Assembly: GCA_964551645.1 (NCBI GenBank)
Contig: CAZKDV010000006.1
Coordinates: 1-45,056 of the forward strand
From: CAZKDV01 sp964551645
Lineage (GTDB): Bacteria; Bacteroidota; Bacteroidia; Bacteroidales; DTU049
DNA: 45,056 nt
Direction: 5' to 3'
The translations under genes and the position numbers were made by a program. The notes under the pieces are model-generated. The model was not told where the DNA came from. It was given only the letters and a program-made list of their open reading frames with translations, and ran no database searches. Below are positions 35,024 to 43,893 of the stretch, piece after piece. The first letter of the stretch is position 1; every line of letters begins with the position of its first letter.

Positions 35024-36790
35024 TTACTCAGCTGAAAATTCCACTAATTTATTTCTGTAAAAATTAAAAACATTAGACCTAGACACAAATCCAATATATG
35101 TTTTGCCTTGAACAACTGGCATGTTCCAACAACCCGATTTATTGAACTTATCCATTACTGTTTCCATACTATCTTCAACATAAACAATCTCGTCAGGAAT
35201 AATCATCACAGAATGTACTTTGATTTTACTGTAATTTTCTTTATCAAACATTATTGATCTTATCTCGTCAAGCGTAACATATCCAATAAACTGATTGTAA
35301 TTACCAACAACAGGAAAAATATTTCTTTTCGAGTGTTTAATTGCATCTATCAATGCTTCTAAAGTATCATCAGGAAAAACTTTAACAAAATCTTTTTCTA
35401 TCATCTCCTCAACATTAAGTAAAGTTAAAACAGCTTTATCTTTATCATGAGTAATCAATTCGCCTTTTTTAGCTAATTTCTTAGTATAAATTGAATGTGG
35501 TTGATAAATATTAACCGTAATATATGCTAATGAAGATGTCAAAATTAAGGGTATAAATAACTCATATCCGCCAGTTATTTCGGCTATTAGGAATATTGCT
35601 GACAATGGAGCATGAACAACTCCAGAAATTAGTCCAGCCATTCCTATTAAAGTGAAATTGCTTTCGCTAACATCAACGAATGACATTTTATTGATTAATT
35701 TAGAGAAAAAAGCCCCCGAAATGCCGCCCATAAACAAGGCAGGAGCAAAAACGCCTCCAATTCCTCCCGAACCTGTGGTGAGTGATGTTGCAATGACCTT
35801 GAATATTATGATTAAAAATAAATATAACAAAAACATCCACGAAGTGTTATCAAATTGGTAAAAGAAGCTATTATTTGACAATTGGTGGATTTCGCCCGAT
35901 AAAATTAATTTCATAGATTTATATCCCTCACCAAACAAAGGCGGAAACATGAAAATCAACAATCCCAATAAACCGCCACCTATTAAGAGTCTTGAAAAAT
36001 TATAGTTTAAATTCTCAAGTCTTGATTCTATTTTCTCATTAATCCAAAGAAAATAAAGCGAAACTAATCCACAAAACACTCCGAGCAAAGCATATAAATG
36101 CAGATCTTTCATTTGAAAAGGCTCAATAATAGCAAAATAAAACTCCAATTTCTTGCCAAGCAATAAAGTAGAAACAATAACTCCCGTAACAGAACTAATA
36201 ACTAACGGAATAATTGACATCATTGTCATATCAATCATCAAGACTTCAATGGCAAAAATAATTCCGGCTATTGGAGCTCTGAATATTGCAGCCATAGCCG
36301 CCGAAACACCGGCACCAATCAAAATAACACGAACTCTATAATTTTGCTTAAAAATCTGTGCAATATTTGAACCTATAGCTGCACCCGTATAAAGTATTGG
36401 TGCCTCCATACCAACCGAACCACCAAACCCGACAGTTAGCGAACATGATGCTATGGACGAATATGTATTATGCTTTTTAATATTACCATTATGCTTTGAA
36501 ATGGATTGCAAAACCCTTGACACACCATGACTTATATCATCTTTTACGAACCATTTTATATAAAGCCAAGTAAGCGTTAGTCCAATCAAGGGAAGTACTA
36601 AATATAAATAATTTTGCTGTCCAACATTTGAGAAACTATCAACTAAATGCTCAACAAAACTAACAGAATGTTTAAGAATAACTGCTGACAAACCAGCTAT
36701 GCTACCAATTATCACACTCATCAACAACATCAATTGATTTTGACTAAGCGGAAATTTCACAAAACCAAAATTAATAGACTTTAAGTTCAT
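35024..36790 (-). CDS. ClC-family chloride channel/transporter with two CBS domains
   Basis: The 588-residue protein has the ClC membrane domain (about 20-430) followed by a CBS pair (about 460-580). The selectivity segments are visible: GSVGMEAP carries the external gating glutamate (Glu129), and GIGGVFAPALFMGG is the family GxFxP motif. The usual GSGIP segment is replaced by HGVSRV. At FRAPIAGIIFAIEVLM the second glutamate of the IEE motif, the internal proton glutamate (E203 in E. coli ClC), is Val183 here. Proton-coupled ClC exchangers usually keep a glutamate there, whereas channel-type ClCs have Val. The CBS pair probably binds a nucleotide. Divergent from mutS2, with its own -7 element. 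Confidence 0.92.
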   Translation of the reverse strand: MNLKSINFGFVKFPLSQNQLMLLMSVIIGSIAGLSAVILKHSVSFVEHLVDSFSNVGQQNYLYLVLPLIGLTLTWLYIKWFVKDDISHGVSRVLQSISKHNGNIKKHNTYSSIASCSLTVGFGGSVGMEAPILYTGAAIGSNIAQIFKQNYRVRVILIGAGVSAAMAAIFRAPIAGIIFAIEVLMIDMTMMSIIPLVISSVTGVIVSTLLLGKKLEFYFAIIEPFQMKDLHLYALLGVFCGLVSLYFLWINEKIESRLENLNYNFSRLLIGGGLLGLLIFMFPPLFGEGYKSMKLILSGEIHQLSNNSFFYQFDNTSWMFLLYLFLIIIFKVIATSLTTGSGGIGGVFAPALFMGGISGAFFSKLINKMSFVDVSESNFTLIGMAGLISGVVHAPLSAIFLIAEITGGYELFIPLILTSSLAYITVNIYQPHSIYTKKLAKKGELITHDKDKAVLTLLNVEEMIEKDFVKVFPDDTLEALIDAIKHSKRNIFPVVGNYNQFIGYVTLDEIRSIMFDKENYSKIKVHSVMIIPDEIVYVEDSMETVMDKFNKSGCWNMPVVQGKTYIGFVSRSNVFNFYRNKLVEFSAE

Positions 36791-36823
36791 TGATGTTAAA
36801 AATATATTTTTATGTTAATGCGA

Positions 36824-36831
36824 CAAAAGTA
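36824..36831 (-). promoter_or_regulatory. -7 promoter element for the ClC gene
   Basis: The minus strand reads TACTTTTG, matching TAnnTTTG, 34 bp before the start at 36790. It forms a divergent pair with the mutS2 element at 36901-36908. Confidence 0.55.
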
Positions 36832-36900
36832 TAAATATTTTCCTTTATAAAGGTTTCCAACTTTTTTTGACTTATTACACTATTGTTTGATTTTCATCTA

Positions 36901-36908
36901 TATCTTTG
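36901..36908 (+). promoter_or_regulatory. -7 promoter element for mutS2
   Basis: TATCTTTG followed by C matches TAnnTTTG, 22 bp before the ATG at 36931. It supports that start over an in-frame TTG at 36883, which would lie upstream of the promoter. Confidence 0.6.
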
Positions 36909-36930
36909 CAAAGATAAGCAAGCAAGATTA

Positions 36931-39375
36931 ATGAACGACAACATACAAATTTTCCCACCTGAGTTTGAAAAAATCACTGATTTTGTAGTAATAAAAGATT
37001 TAATTAAAAGTTTTTGTAATTCGCAAACAGGGAAAAAACTTGGAGAACAATATATTTTCCATACAAACATTGAGCAAATAAAACTTTTACACAAACCTAT
37101 TCAAGAAACCGTACATATTCTTGAAAATGGAACTAATTTGCCGTATATAGAATTTGTTGATAATAGAGATGATATTAATCTTTTGCGAACAAGTGGCTGG
37201 GTGCTTGATGCTGATAATTTATACGAATTACTTCTTGTTTTCGATATACTTTTTATATTGAAGCAATTTGTGCATAAGCAACAATTAACTGAAAGTTCGG
37301 CTATTAAACAAATAATTGATGAAGTTCCATACTACTCCGACATTCATAAAGAAATTAAACAAATTTTTGATAGCAAAGGTAATATTAGTGATAATGCTTC
37401 CAAAGATTTGAATAAAATTCGACAAACAATCAAACAAAAGTTAAAAGAGATTGACAAGCGAGCAAGCTTAATTTTCAAACAATTAAAAGCCCAAGAAATT
37501 CTTGAAGGCAGTGCAAGTATTACTATTCGCAGCGGAAGAAATGTTATTCCTGTGCCTGCTTCTGCAAAGTATCAAGTAAAAGGGATTATTCATGACGAAT
37601 CAGCTACAGGGCAAACAGTTTATATCGAACCACTTGAAATAGTGGAAATGAATAATCAGCTTAAAGAAACCGAAGCTGCCGAAAAACGAGAAATACGAAA
37701 AATCCTTACAAACATTTCATCTCTTTTGCATCCAATAATTGACGATATACTTAAATATTACAATATTTTAGGAGAAATTGATTTAACTTTTGCCAAAGCA
37801 AAATTTGCGAAACAACACCATGCTATTTTGCCAGATATAAGAGACGAAGCAATAATAAATTGGAAACAATCAGTAAATTTAGTTCTACAATTGAGTCTAA
37901 AAAAACAACTAAAAAACTTTATTCCATTCAGTTTAGAGTTGGGCAATCACAATAGGATGATAATATTATCAGGAGCCAATGCAGGAGGCAAATCTGTTGT
38001 ATTGAAAACACTTGCTTTAAACCAATATATGATACAATGCGGTTTGCCCGTTACAATTCACGCTGATTCAAAAGTTGGTATATTTTCAAAAATATGTATT
38101 GATATTGGCGATGGACAATCATTTGAAGCAAATCTAAGCACATACACTTCTCATCTCGAAAAAATGAGTAAATTTATACAATTAGCCGATAAAAAAACAC
38201 TCTACTTAATTGATGAAATAGGCACTGGCACCGACCCCGTTCTTGGAGGAGCAATGGCTCAATCAATATTAATAAACTTACACTCCAAAGGAAGTTGCGG
38301 AATTGTAACAACACATATTGACACTCTGAAAGAAATGGCAGATACTACACCTGAAATTCAGAATGCAGCTATGTTATTTGACACGAACAAACTTGAACCC
38401 TCATTCCAAATGAAAGTTGGAGTTCCCGGAAATTCGTTTACTTTTGAAATTGCAGCAAGAACTGGAATCCCTCAAAAAATCATACAAGAAGCAAAAAAAT
38501 TTAGTGGCAAAGAACGAATTTCTTTAGAAGAGCGAATTTCGGATTTTGAAAAAATATCGGCAGAACTGCAACAAAAAATGCAAGAAGTAAGTGTTGCTGA
38601 ATCATTTTTTTCGGAAATAATTCAAAAATATCAAAACCTCATAAAACAAATTGAAACAGAGCAAACACACATTATTGAAAAGACAAAAGAAGAAGCAAAT
38701 GCTTTGATATCAAACACACACAAAATTATTGAAAATACTATTCGCGAAATAAAAGAAGCAGAAGCGGAAAAAAACAAAACTCAAAAAATAAGAAAAAATT
38801 TATCCGACTTTCAAGCTGAACTAACTGAATTCACGCCAACAAAAAAACTATCCGAAAAATTAAAAAAACATTTACCTAAAAAAAAGCCTGACTCACATAT
38901 AAAAACTAAACCCCAAGAATATGCTACTGGAATGTTTGTCAAAATTAAAGGCAATGAAAAAATTGGACTTATAGTGGAAATTATCGAAAAAGATGTTTTA
39001 AAAATAGCTTTTGACAATATTCAAATGCTTGTTAAAGCCGATTTAGTTGAATACACTAGTGAAACACCAAACCTTTTTCAGCCTAACAAAAACATTAGAT
39101 TGAAAAACGACTTACTCACTCGAACAAAAATGTTTGAACGCAACATTGACATTAGGGGAATGCGTGCAAATGAAGCAGAAGAATTATTAGAAAAACACTT
39201 AGACGAAGCTGTATTGGTGGGAGTTAAAGAATTTCAGATACTGCATGGCAAAGGATATGGCACATTAAAACAAGTTGTTAAAAAAACCTTGCAGTTGCAT
39301 CCAGATGTTGAAGAATTTTATTATGAACATGTCGAAAGAGGAGGAGAAGGCATAACAATAGTACAAATGAAATAA
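36931..39375 (+). CDS. mutS2: MutS2 family protein (endonuclease MutS2)
   Basis: Starting at ATG 36931 the protein has 814 residues, normal for MutS2. The core and clamp region is followed by Walker A GANAGGKSVV (about residue 347) and Walker B TLYLIDEIGTGTDPVLGGA with signature loop SFEANLSTYTSH. A long Lys/Glu-rich coiled segment comes next (about 520-650). The C-terminal Smr domain has DIRGMRANEAEELL and the LHGKGYGTLK motif (about 738 onwards). There is no N-terminal mismatch-recognition domain, as expected. Roles known in the family are suppression of recombination and, in Firmicutes, rescue of collided ribosomes through the Smr domain; which applies in Bacteroidota is not settled. It may share a transcript with the two genes behind it. 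Confidence 0.95.
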   Translation: MNDNIQIFPPEFEKITDFVVIKDLIKSFCNSQTGKKLGEQYIFHTNIEQIKLLHKPIQETVHILENGTNLPYIEFVDNRDDINLLRTSGWVLDADNLYELLLVFDILFILKQFVHKQQLTESSAIKQIIDEVPYYSDIHKEIKQIFDSKGNISDNASKDLNKIRQTIKQKLKEIDKRASLIFKQLKAQEILEGSASITIRSGRNVIPVPASAKYQVKGIIHDESATGQTVYIEPLEIVEMNNQLKETEAAEKREIRKILTNISSLLHPIIDDILKYYNILGEIDLTFAKAKFAKQHHAILPDIRDEAIINWKQSVNLVLQLSLKKQLKNFIPFSLELGNHNRMIILSGANAGGKSVVLKTLALNQYMIQCGLPVTIHADSKVGIFSKICIDIGDGQSFEANLSTYTSHLEKMSKFIQLADKKTLYLIDEIGTGTDPVLGGAMAQSILINLHSKGSCGIVTTHIDTLKEMADTTPEIQNAAMLFDTNKLEPSFQMKVGVPGNSFTFEIAARTGIPQKIIQEAKKFSGKERISLEERISDFEKISAELQQKMQEVSVAESFFSEIIQKYQNLIKQIETEQTHIIEKTKEEANALISNTHKIIENTIREIKEAEAEKNKTQKIRKNLSDFQAELTEFTPTKKLSEKLKKHLPKKKPDSHIKTKPQEYATGMFVKIKGNEKIGLIVEIIEKDVLKIAFDNIQMLVKADLVEYTSETPNLFQPNKNIRLKNDLLTRTKMFERNIDIRGMRANEAEELLEKHLDEAVLVGVKEFQILHGKGYGTLKQVVKKTLQLHPDVEEFYYEHVERGGEGITIVQMK

Positions 39376-39423
39376 GTTATTTCAGACAAAAATTGTAATT
39401 TTACAACAAACAATTAAACAAAA

Positions 39424-39921
39424 ATGACAGTAGTAATAAATTCAAAATATGATTTTTCGGAATATACAATTTTTGGAATTTCCAGTCATTTGCCTACTTA
39501 CAAAATATGCTGGGTAATAAATAAACAACTTGAATTAGAATTTAAGCACTTTCCTTCTCTCGTCAACACTATCAACGACACTAATTTGGAGTATAAAATG
39601 TATTCCTATATAGAAAGTGAACATTTGACTTATTATTTAATATCAAATATTCAACAAGCAATACCTTGGCTACAACAAGCTAAACATTTTCAGTATTTTT
39701 TTATTTTTCAAGGAACACCTCTCCCTTCACAAAAAAAAGAAATATTTTTAAAACTAAAACAAATACCTAATATTTTATTAGTACAAGAATTGAACATATC
39801 CGAACTGAAATATGCCGCTCCCCTATTGGAGAATTTTGAACTGCATGTAACAAGCATTATGGAAGACTTTAACCAAAACAAAACAAAAAACTTATTGAAA
39901 AAATATAAACGGAGAAAATAA
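39424..39921 (+). CDS. IPExxxVDY family protein (function unknown)
   Basis: The 165-residue protein matches the small Bacteroidota family named IPExxxVDY in its N-terminal block FGISSHLPTYKICWVINKQL and in YYLISNIQ and FFIFQG. The name-giving IPE-to-VDY segment itself is degenerate here (IPWLQQAKHFQYF). No signal peptide or membrane segment is present and the C-terminus is basic (LLKKYKRRK), so it is probably cytosolic. The function of the family is unknown. It lies 48 bp behind mutS2 and 16 bp ahead of the LolC/E-like permease gene. Confidence 0.7.
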   Translation: MTVVINSKYDFSEYTIFGISSHLPTYKICWVINKQLELEFKHFPSLVNTINDTNLEYKMYSYIESEHLTYYLISNIQQAIPWLQQAKHFQYFFIFQGTPLPSQKKEIFLKLKQIPNILLVQELNISELKYAAPLLENFELHVTSIMEDFNQNKTKNLLKKYKRRK

Positions 39922-39937
39922 ACTTACTATAAAAAGA

Positions 39938-41197
39938 ATGAAAAAAAGGATAGGATTATTACTTACTTTAACAAAACGATATTTATTCTCAAAAAAGAAA
40001 TTTGCAATAATAAATATTATCTCTATAGTTTCGGTTGTGGGAGTTGCTGTTGGCACTATGGCATTATTTGTTGTATTATCTGTCTTTAATGGATTTGAAA
40101 AAGTAATAATCTCCTTATTTAATGACTTTCATTCCGATTTTAAAATTGAAGCTACATTAGGCAAAACACTCAATTATGAAGAATTTCCGACAGATAAAAT
40201 TGCTCAAATCGAAGGAATAAGTTTAATAGTTGAAGTAATCGAAGATATTGCTCTAGTTCGATATGACAATAGGCAGTACATTGCGACTGTTAAGGCGGTA
40301 TCTGATAATTATTTAGATTTGCAAGCTGCCAACAATATTATTATATACGGAGAAGCTGAATTGTATTATGATAACATTCCTTGTGCCATAGTGGGAAACG
40401 GCATTTATTATATTTTAGGCATAAATATTCACGATATTACTAAGCCAATAAGCATATATGCACCCAAGCGAATAGGTAAAGCAAGTTTGTCTGCTTCAAA
40501 CATGTTCAACTCGGCTAATGTTTTGCCAACTGCCGTATTTTCAGTTCAACAAGAATTTGATGAACAATACATTATTATTCCGCTTAATATAGCTAAACAG
40601 CTCTACGAATATTCAAATGAGCTTACATCTGTTGAAATACATGTAAACAATCTGGCTAATAAAAAATTAGTTGAAAAACAATTAAAGCAAATTCTTGGAG
40701 ACTCTTATACTGTTAAAAATAAATACCGACAACAAGAAAGCACATATAAAATTTTAAAAAGTGAGAAACTGGCAATATTTATTATTCTTATTTTTATTTT
40801 AATCATCGCAACTTTCAATGTTTTGGGAACGCTAAGCCTAACTATATTGGAAAAACGACAAGACATTGCAGTTTTGAGCGCAATAGGTGCATCGGAAAAA
40901 TTTCTTAAAACATTATTTATTATCGAAGGCTATGTTGTTGTTTTACTTGGTGCAATTATCGGACTAATTATTGGCGGTATCTTATGTTTGCTTCAACAAA
41001 AATATGGTTTATTAAGATTAGGAACCGAAGGAGATTTTGTTACAAATGCCTATCCTGTCCATGTTAAAATTTCTGATGTGCTTTATATATTGCTTTCGGT
41101 TTCGATTATCGGATTAGTTACCGCTTGGATACCTACAAAAAAAATATCTGGTAAATTTTTACAAATGCGAGAATATATTCCTTTTAATGAAGAATAA
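39938..41197 (+). CDS. LolC/LolE-like ABC transporter permease (FtsX family)
   Basis: The 419-residue protein has one N-terminal membrane helix with the LolC/E-type start (TKRYLFSKKKFAIINIISIVS and SVFNGFEKVIISLF). A large periplasmic MacB-like domain follows (about 50-270), and three C-terminal helices form the FtsX domain, including FNVLGTLSLTILEKRQDIAVLSAIGAS, the typical coupling region. LolCDE-type complexes pull lipoproteins out of the inner membrane for transfer to the outer membrane. The ATPase (LolD) is not in this window, as is common in Bacteroidota. It follows the IPExxxVDY gene by 16 bp and is probably co-transcribed with it. Confidence 0.88.
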   Translation: MKKRIGLLLTLTKRYLFSKKKFAIINIISIVSVVGVAVGTMALFVVLSVFNGFEKVIISLFNDFHSDFKIEATLGKTLNYEEFPTDKIAQIEGISLIVEVIEDIALVRYDNRQYIATVKAVSDNYLDLQAANNIIIYGEAELYYDNIPCAIVGNGIYYILGINIHDITKPISIYAPKRIGKASLSASNMFNSANVLPTAVFSVQQEFDEQYIIIPLNIAKQLYEYSNELTSVEIHVNNLANKKLVEKQLKQILGDSYTVKNKYRQQESTYKILKSEKLAIFIILIFILIIATFNVLGTLSLTILEKRQDIAVLSAIGASEKFLKTLFIIEGYVVVLLGAIIGLIIGGILCLLQQKYGLLRLGTEGDFVTNAYPVHVKISDVLYILLSVSIIGLVTAWIPTKKISGKFLQMREYIPFNEE

Positions 41198-41225
41198 TAT
41201 TTTTATCAGATTTATTTTACGCAAT

Positions 41226-41363
41226 ATGACTGACTACTACTTTCAAAATTTTTTAAAATCATATTCTATTTCATGCTTCTTGGAAATTGATTTTAATAAC
41301 AAATCAAAACTTTTTAAAGACAACGGAGATACTAATTTCGGATGTGAAATAAAGTGTAAATAG
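41226..41363 (+). CDS. Possible 45-residue small ORF (doubtful)
   Basis: An ATG-initiated frame of 45 residues (MTDYYFQNFLKSYSISCFLE start, GCEIKC end) lies in the 201-bp space between the LolC/E-like gene and pth. It has no clear ribosome binding site, promoter or recognised family, and its composition is not distinctive. It may be chance. The rest of 41198-41398 holds nothing recognisable. Confidence 0.15.
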   Translation: MTDYYFQNFLKSYSISCFLEIDFNNKSKLFKDNGDTNFGCEIKCK

Positions 41364-41398
41364 TCGCTTTTACCAAAAATACACAATAAAACTCAAAT

Positions 41399-41983
41399 TT
41401 ACTCAATTATTTTTTTATTAAAAACATTCATGGCAATATCACTACCCGAAAGAACAAAAATTTCACATGCTTGAACTGCTGCATCAATAATTTTTGGAAG
41501 ATGCAATAACTCAACTTCGTCCCATTTGCCTAACACATAATCAGATTGATATCCTTTTACAAATTGACTGCCAATGCCAATTCTAAGTCTTGTAAACTCA
41601 ACTGTTCCAACTGAATCAATAATGCTCTGAAGTCCATTATGACCTCCTGCCCCACCTTTTTTTCTAATCCTAACTTCTCCAAATGGCAATGCAATATCAT
41701 CAGTAATTACTATAAGTTCAGTGAAATTAATTTTAAGCACCTGCAAATAATACGCAACAGTTTTTCCGCTCAAATTCATAAATGTTGTAGGTTTGAGCAG
41801 TGTTACATATTTATTTTTTATTTTAAATGACGACAAAAATGCCAATCTTGTAGAAGCAAATTGTATTTGATATTTTTCTGATAATGCATCTGCAACAAGA
41901 AAACCCACATTATGCCTTGTATGAGTATAATCTGCACCTATGTTGCCCAATCCAATGATTAAACGCTTATTTTCTGATGACAT
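41399..41983 (-). CDS. pth: Peptidyl-tRNA hydrolase
   Basis: The 194-residue protein has the normal Pth length and all signature blocks: IIGLGNIGADYTHTRHNVGF with catalytic His24, TTFMNLSGK with the substrate-binding Asn, and ITDDIALPFGEVRIRKKGGAGGHNGLQSI. It frees tRNA from prematurely released peptidyl-tRNA in the cytosol and is normally essential. An exact -7 element is 20 bp upstream. It is divergent from aspS across a 146-bp region. Confidence 0.96.
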   Translation of the reverse strand: MSSENKRLIIGLGNIGADYTHTRHNVGFLVADALSEKYQIQFASTRLAFLSSFKIKNKYVTLLKPTTFMNLSGKTVAYYLQVLKINFTELIVITDDIALPFGEVRIRKKGGAGGHNGLQSIIDSVGTVEFTRLRIGIGSQFVKGYQSDYVLGKWDEVELLHLPKIIDAAVQACEIFVLSGSDIAMNVFNKKIIE

Positions 41984-42002
41984 TTTAAAATATTCAATAT
42001 TG

Positions 42003-42010
42003 CAAAATTA
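42003..42010 (-). promoter_or_regulatory. -7 promoter element for pth
   Basis: The minus strand reads TAATTTTG followed by C, matching TAnnTTTG, 20 bp before the start at 41983. No exact match was seen for the divergent aspS gene, although TATTTTCG is a near miss about 30 bp upstream of its ATG. Confidence 0.6.
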
Positions 42011-42129
42011 GTAAAAATGATAATCACTCTCCTTTTATCTTGACACAAGAAATATTTCAATTCAACTTGCTCAAAATATGGTCATTTTTTCATATTTTCG
42101 CAGATTAAAAATTAATTAGAAAACAAACT

Positions 42130-43884
42130 ATGTATAGAACTCATAATTGTGGGCAACTACGAATTGCAGATGTAAATTTAAAAGTCGTACTTTCAGGTTG
42201 GGTATTTAGGATTAGAAACTTTGGAAGCATGACATTTATTGATCTAAGAGATAGATACGGTATTACTCAATTAGTTTTCGATGAAAAACAAAATAACACA
42301 ATCTATAAACAAACTGAAGAAATTGGGAGAGAATATGTTATATCAGTTAGTGGAGTAGTAAAAGAGCGTTCCAATAAAAATCCTCAAATTCCGACCGGAG
42401 ATATTGAAATAGCTATTGAAATACTTACCATCTTAAGTTGCTCGGAAGTGCCTCCTTTTACACTTGAAAACGAAACTGATGGTGGCGAAGAACTTAGAAT
42501 GAAATATAGGTATCTTGACCTCAGAAGAGATGAAATGAAAAACAATATCTTATTGCGACATCAAGTTGCACAAGAGATTAGAACATATTTAAACAATCAA
42601 GATTTTTTGGAAATCGAAACTCCTTTTTTAATCAAATCAACCCCCGAAGGTGCAAGAGATTTTATTGTCCCATCAAGAATTAATCAAGGTGATTTTTATG
42701 CACTACCTCAATCTCCACAAACTTTCAAACAACTTTTGATGGTTTCTGGTTTTGATAAGTATTATCAGATAGTGCGTTGTTTTCGAGACGAAGATTTACG
42801 AGCAGACAGACAACCTGAATTTACGCAAATAGATTGCGAAATGTCGTTTGTTAATAGAGATGATGTTTTAAATATGTTTGAAGGACTTGTTAAACATATC
42901 TTTAAAACCATAAAAAACATTGATATTAACGAAATTACAAAAATCACTTATGACGAAGCAATATCTGAATACGGAAGTGACAAACCTGATTTAAGATTTG
43001 GAATGAAAATTCATAATTTAACTTCTTTAACCAAAAAATCAGATTTTGTTGTTTTCAACCAAGCTGAATACATTGGTGCAATTGCAGTAAACGGAGGTTC
43101 AGAATATACTCGTAAGCAAATTGATGTTTTGACTGATTATGTAAAACGACCACAAATTGGAGCATCTGGATTAATTTGGGCAAAATGGCAAAATGATGAT
43201 ACTTTCAAATCTTCTGTAGATAAATTCTTCGGACAAGAAGACATTCAAACTTGGTTTAAACAGATGAATGCAGAACAAGGAGATATGTTGCTAATAATAG
43301 CCAGCGAAAAAATTAAGTCAAGCAAAGCATTAGGCGAACTCAGATTGCACATTGCCGATAATTTAGGGCTACGAAACCCAAACCAATATCATATTTCATG
43401 GGTAGTTGATTTTCCTCTATTTGAATGGGACAATGAAGCAAAAAGATATGTTGCAATACATCACCCATTTACATCTCCCGTTAAAGAAGACATTGATTTG
43501 TTAGATGCCAATCCAGCACAAGTTAGAGCAAATGCCTATGATTTAGTTATTAATGGAGTTGAAATTGGCGGAGGTTCTTTAAGAATTTTTGAAAAAAAAT
43601 TACAAAATAAAGTATTCAAGTTATTAGGCTTTTCTGAACAAGAAGCTAATGAGCAATTTGGGTTTTTAATGAATGCGTTTACTTATGGCGCACCTCCTCA
43701 TGGTGGAATAGCTTTCGGTTTTGATCGTTTGGTGGCAATGCTTGGTGGGCATAATTCAATTCGTGATTTTATTGCATTTCCGAAAAATAATCAAGGGAGA
43801 GATGTAATGCTTAATGCTCCTTCAAATGTCAGCCAAAAGCAACTTGACGAACTTGGTATTAATATTCATAAAATGAAAGAATAA
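42130..43884 (+). CDS. aspS: Aspartyl-tRNA synthetase
   Basis: The 584-residue protein has an N-terminal OB-fold anticodon-binding domain (about 1-105) and a class II catalytic core. Motif 2 is CFRDEDLRADRQPEFTQID and motif 3 is HGGIAFGFDRLVAMLGG. A bacterial-type GAD insertion lies between about 280 and 400. Length and the insertion show it is the bacterial AspRS type that charges tRNA-Asp. The sequence TPEGARDFIVPSR marks the flipping-loop region typical of AspRS. The holB gene follows 9 bp later, so the two are probably co-transcribed. Confidence 0.97.
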   Translation: MYRTHNCGQLRIADVNLKVVLSGWVFRIRNFGSMTFIDLRDRYGITQLVFDEKQNNTIYKQTEEIGREYVISVSGVVKERSNKNPQIPTGDIEIAIEILTILSCSEVPPFTLENETDGGEELRMKYRYLDLRRDEMKNNILLRHQVAQEIRTYLNNQDFLEIETPFLIKSTPEGARDFIVPSRINQGDFYALPQSPQTFKQLLMVSGFDKYYQIVRCFRDEDLRADRQPEFTQIDCEMSFVNRDDVLNMFEGLVKHIFKTIKNIDINEITKITYDEAISEYGSDKPDLRFGMKIHNLTSLTKKSDFVVFNQAEYIGAIAVNGGSEYTRKQIDVLTDYVKRPQIGASGLIWAKWQNDDTFKSSVDKFFGQEDIQTWFKQMNAEQGDMLLIIASEKIKSSKALGELRLHIADNLGLRNPNQYHISWVVDFPLFEWDNEAKRYVAIHHPFTSPVKEDIDLLDANPAQVRANAYDLVINGVEIGGGSLRIFEKKLQNKVFKLLGFSEQEANEQFGFLMNAFTYGAPPHGGIAFGFDRLVAMLGGHNSIRDFIAFPKNNQGRDVMLNAPSNVSQKQLDELGINIHKMKE

Positions 43885-43893
43885 GTATTTAAA

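Noticed and set aside
36883..36930. TTG start at 36883 extending MutS2
   Set aside because: The exact -7 element at 36901-36908 lies inside the extension, and MutS2 family proteins start near the ATG at 36931.
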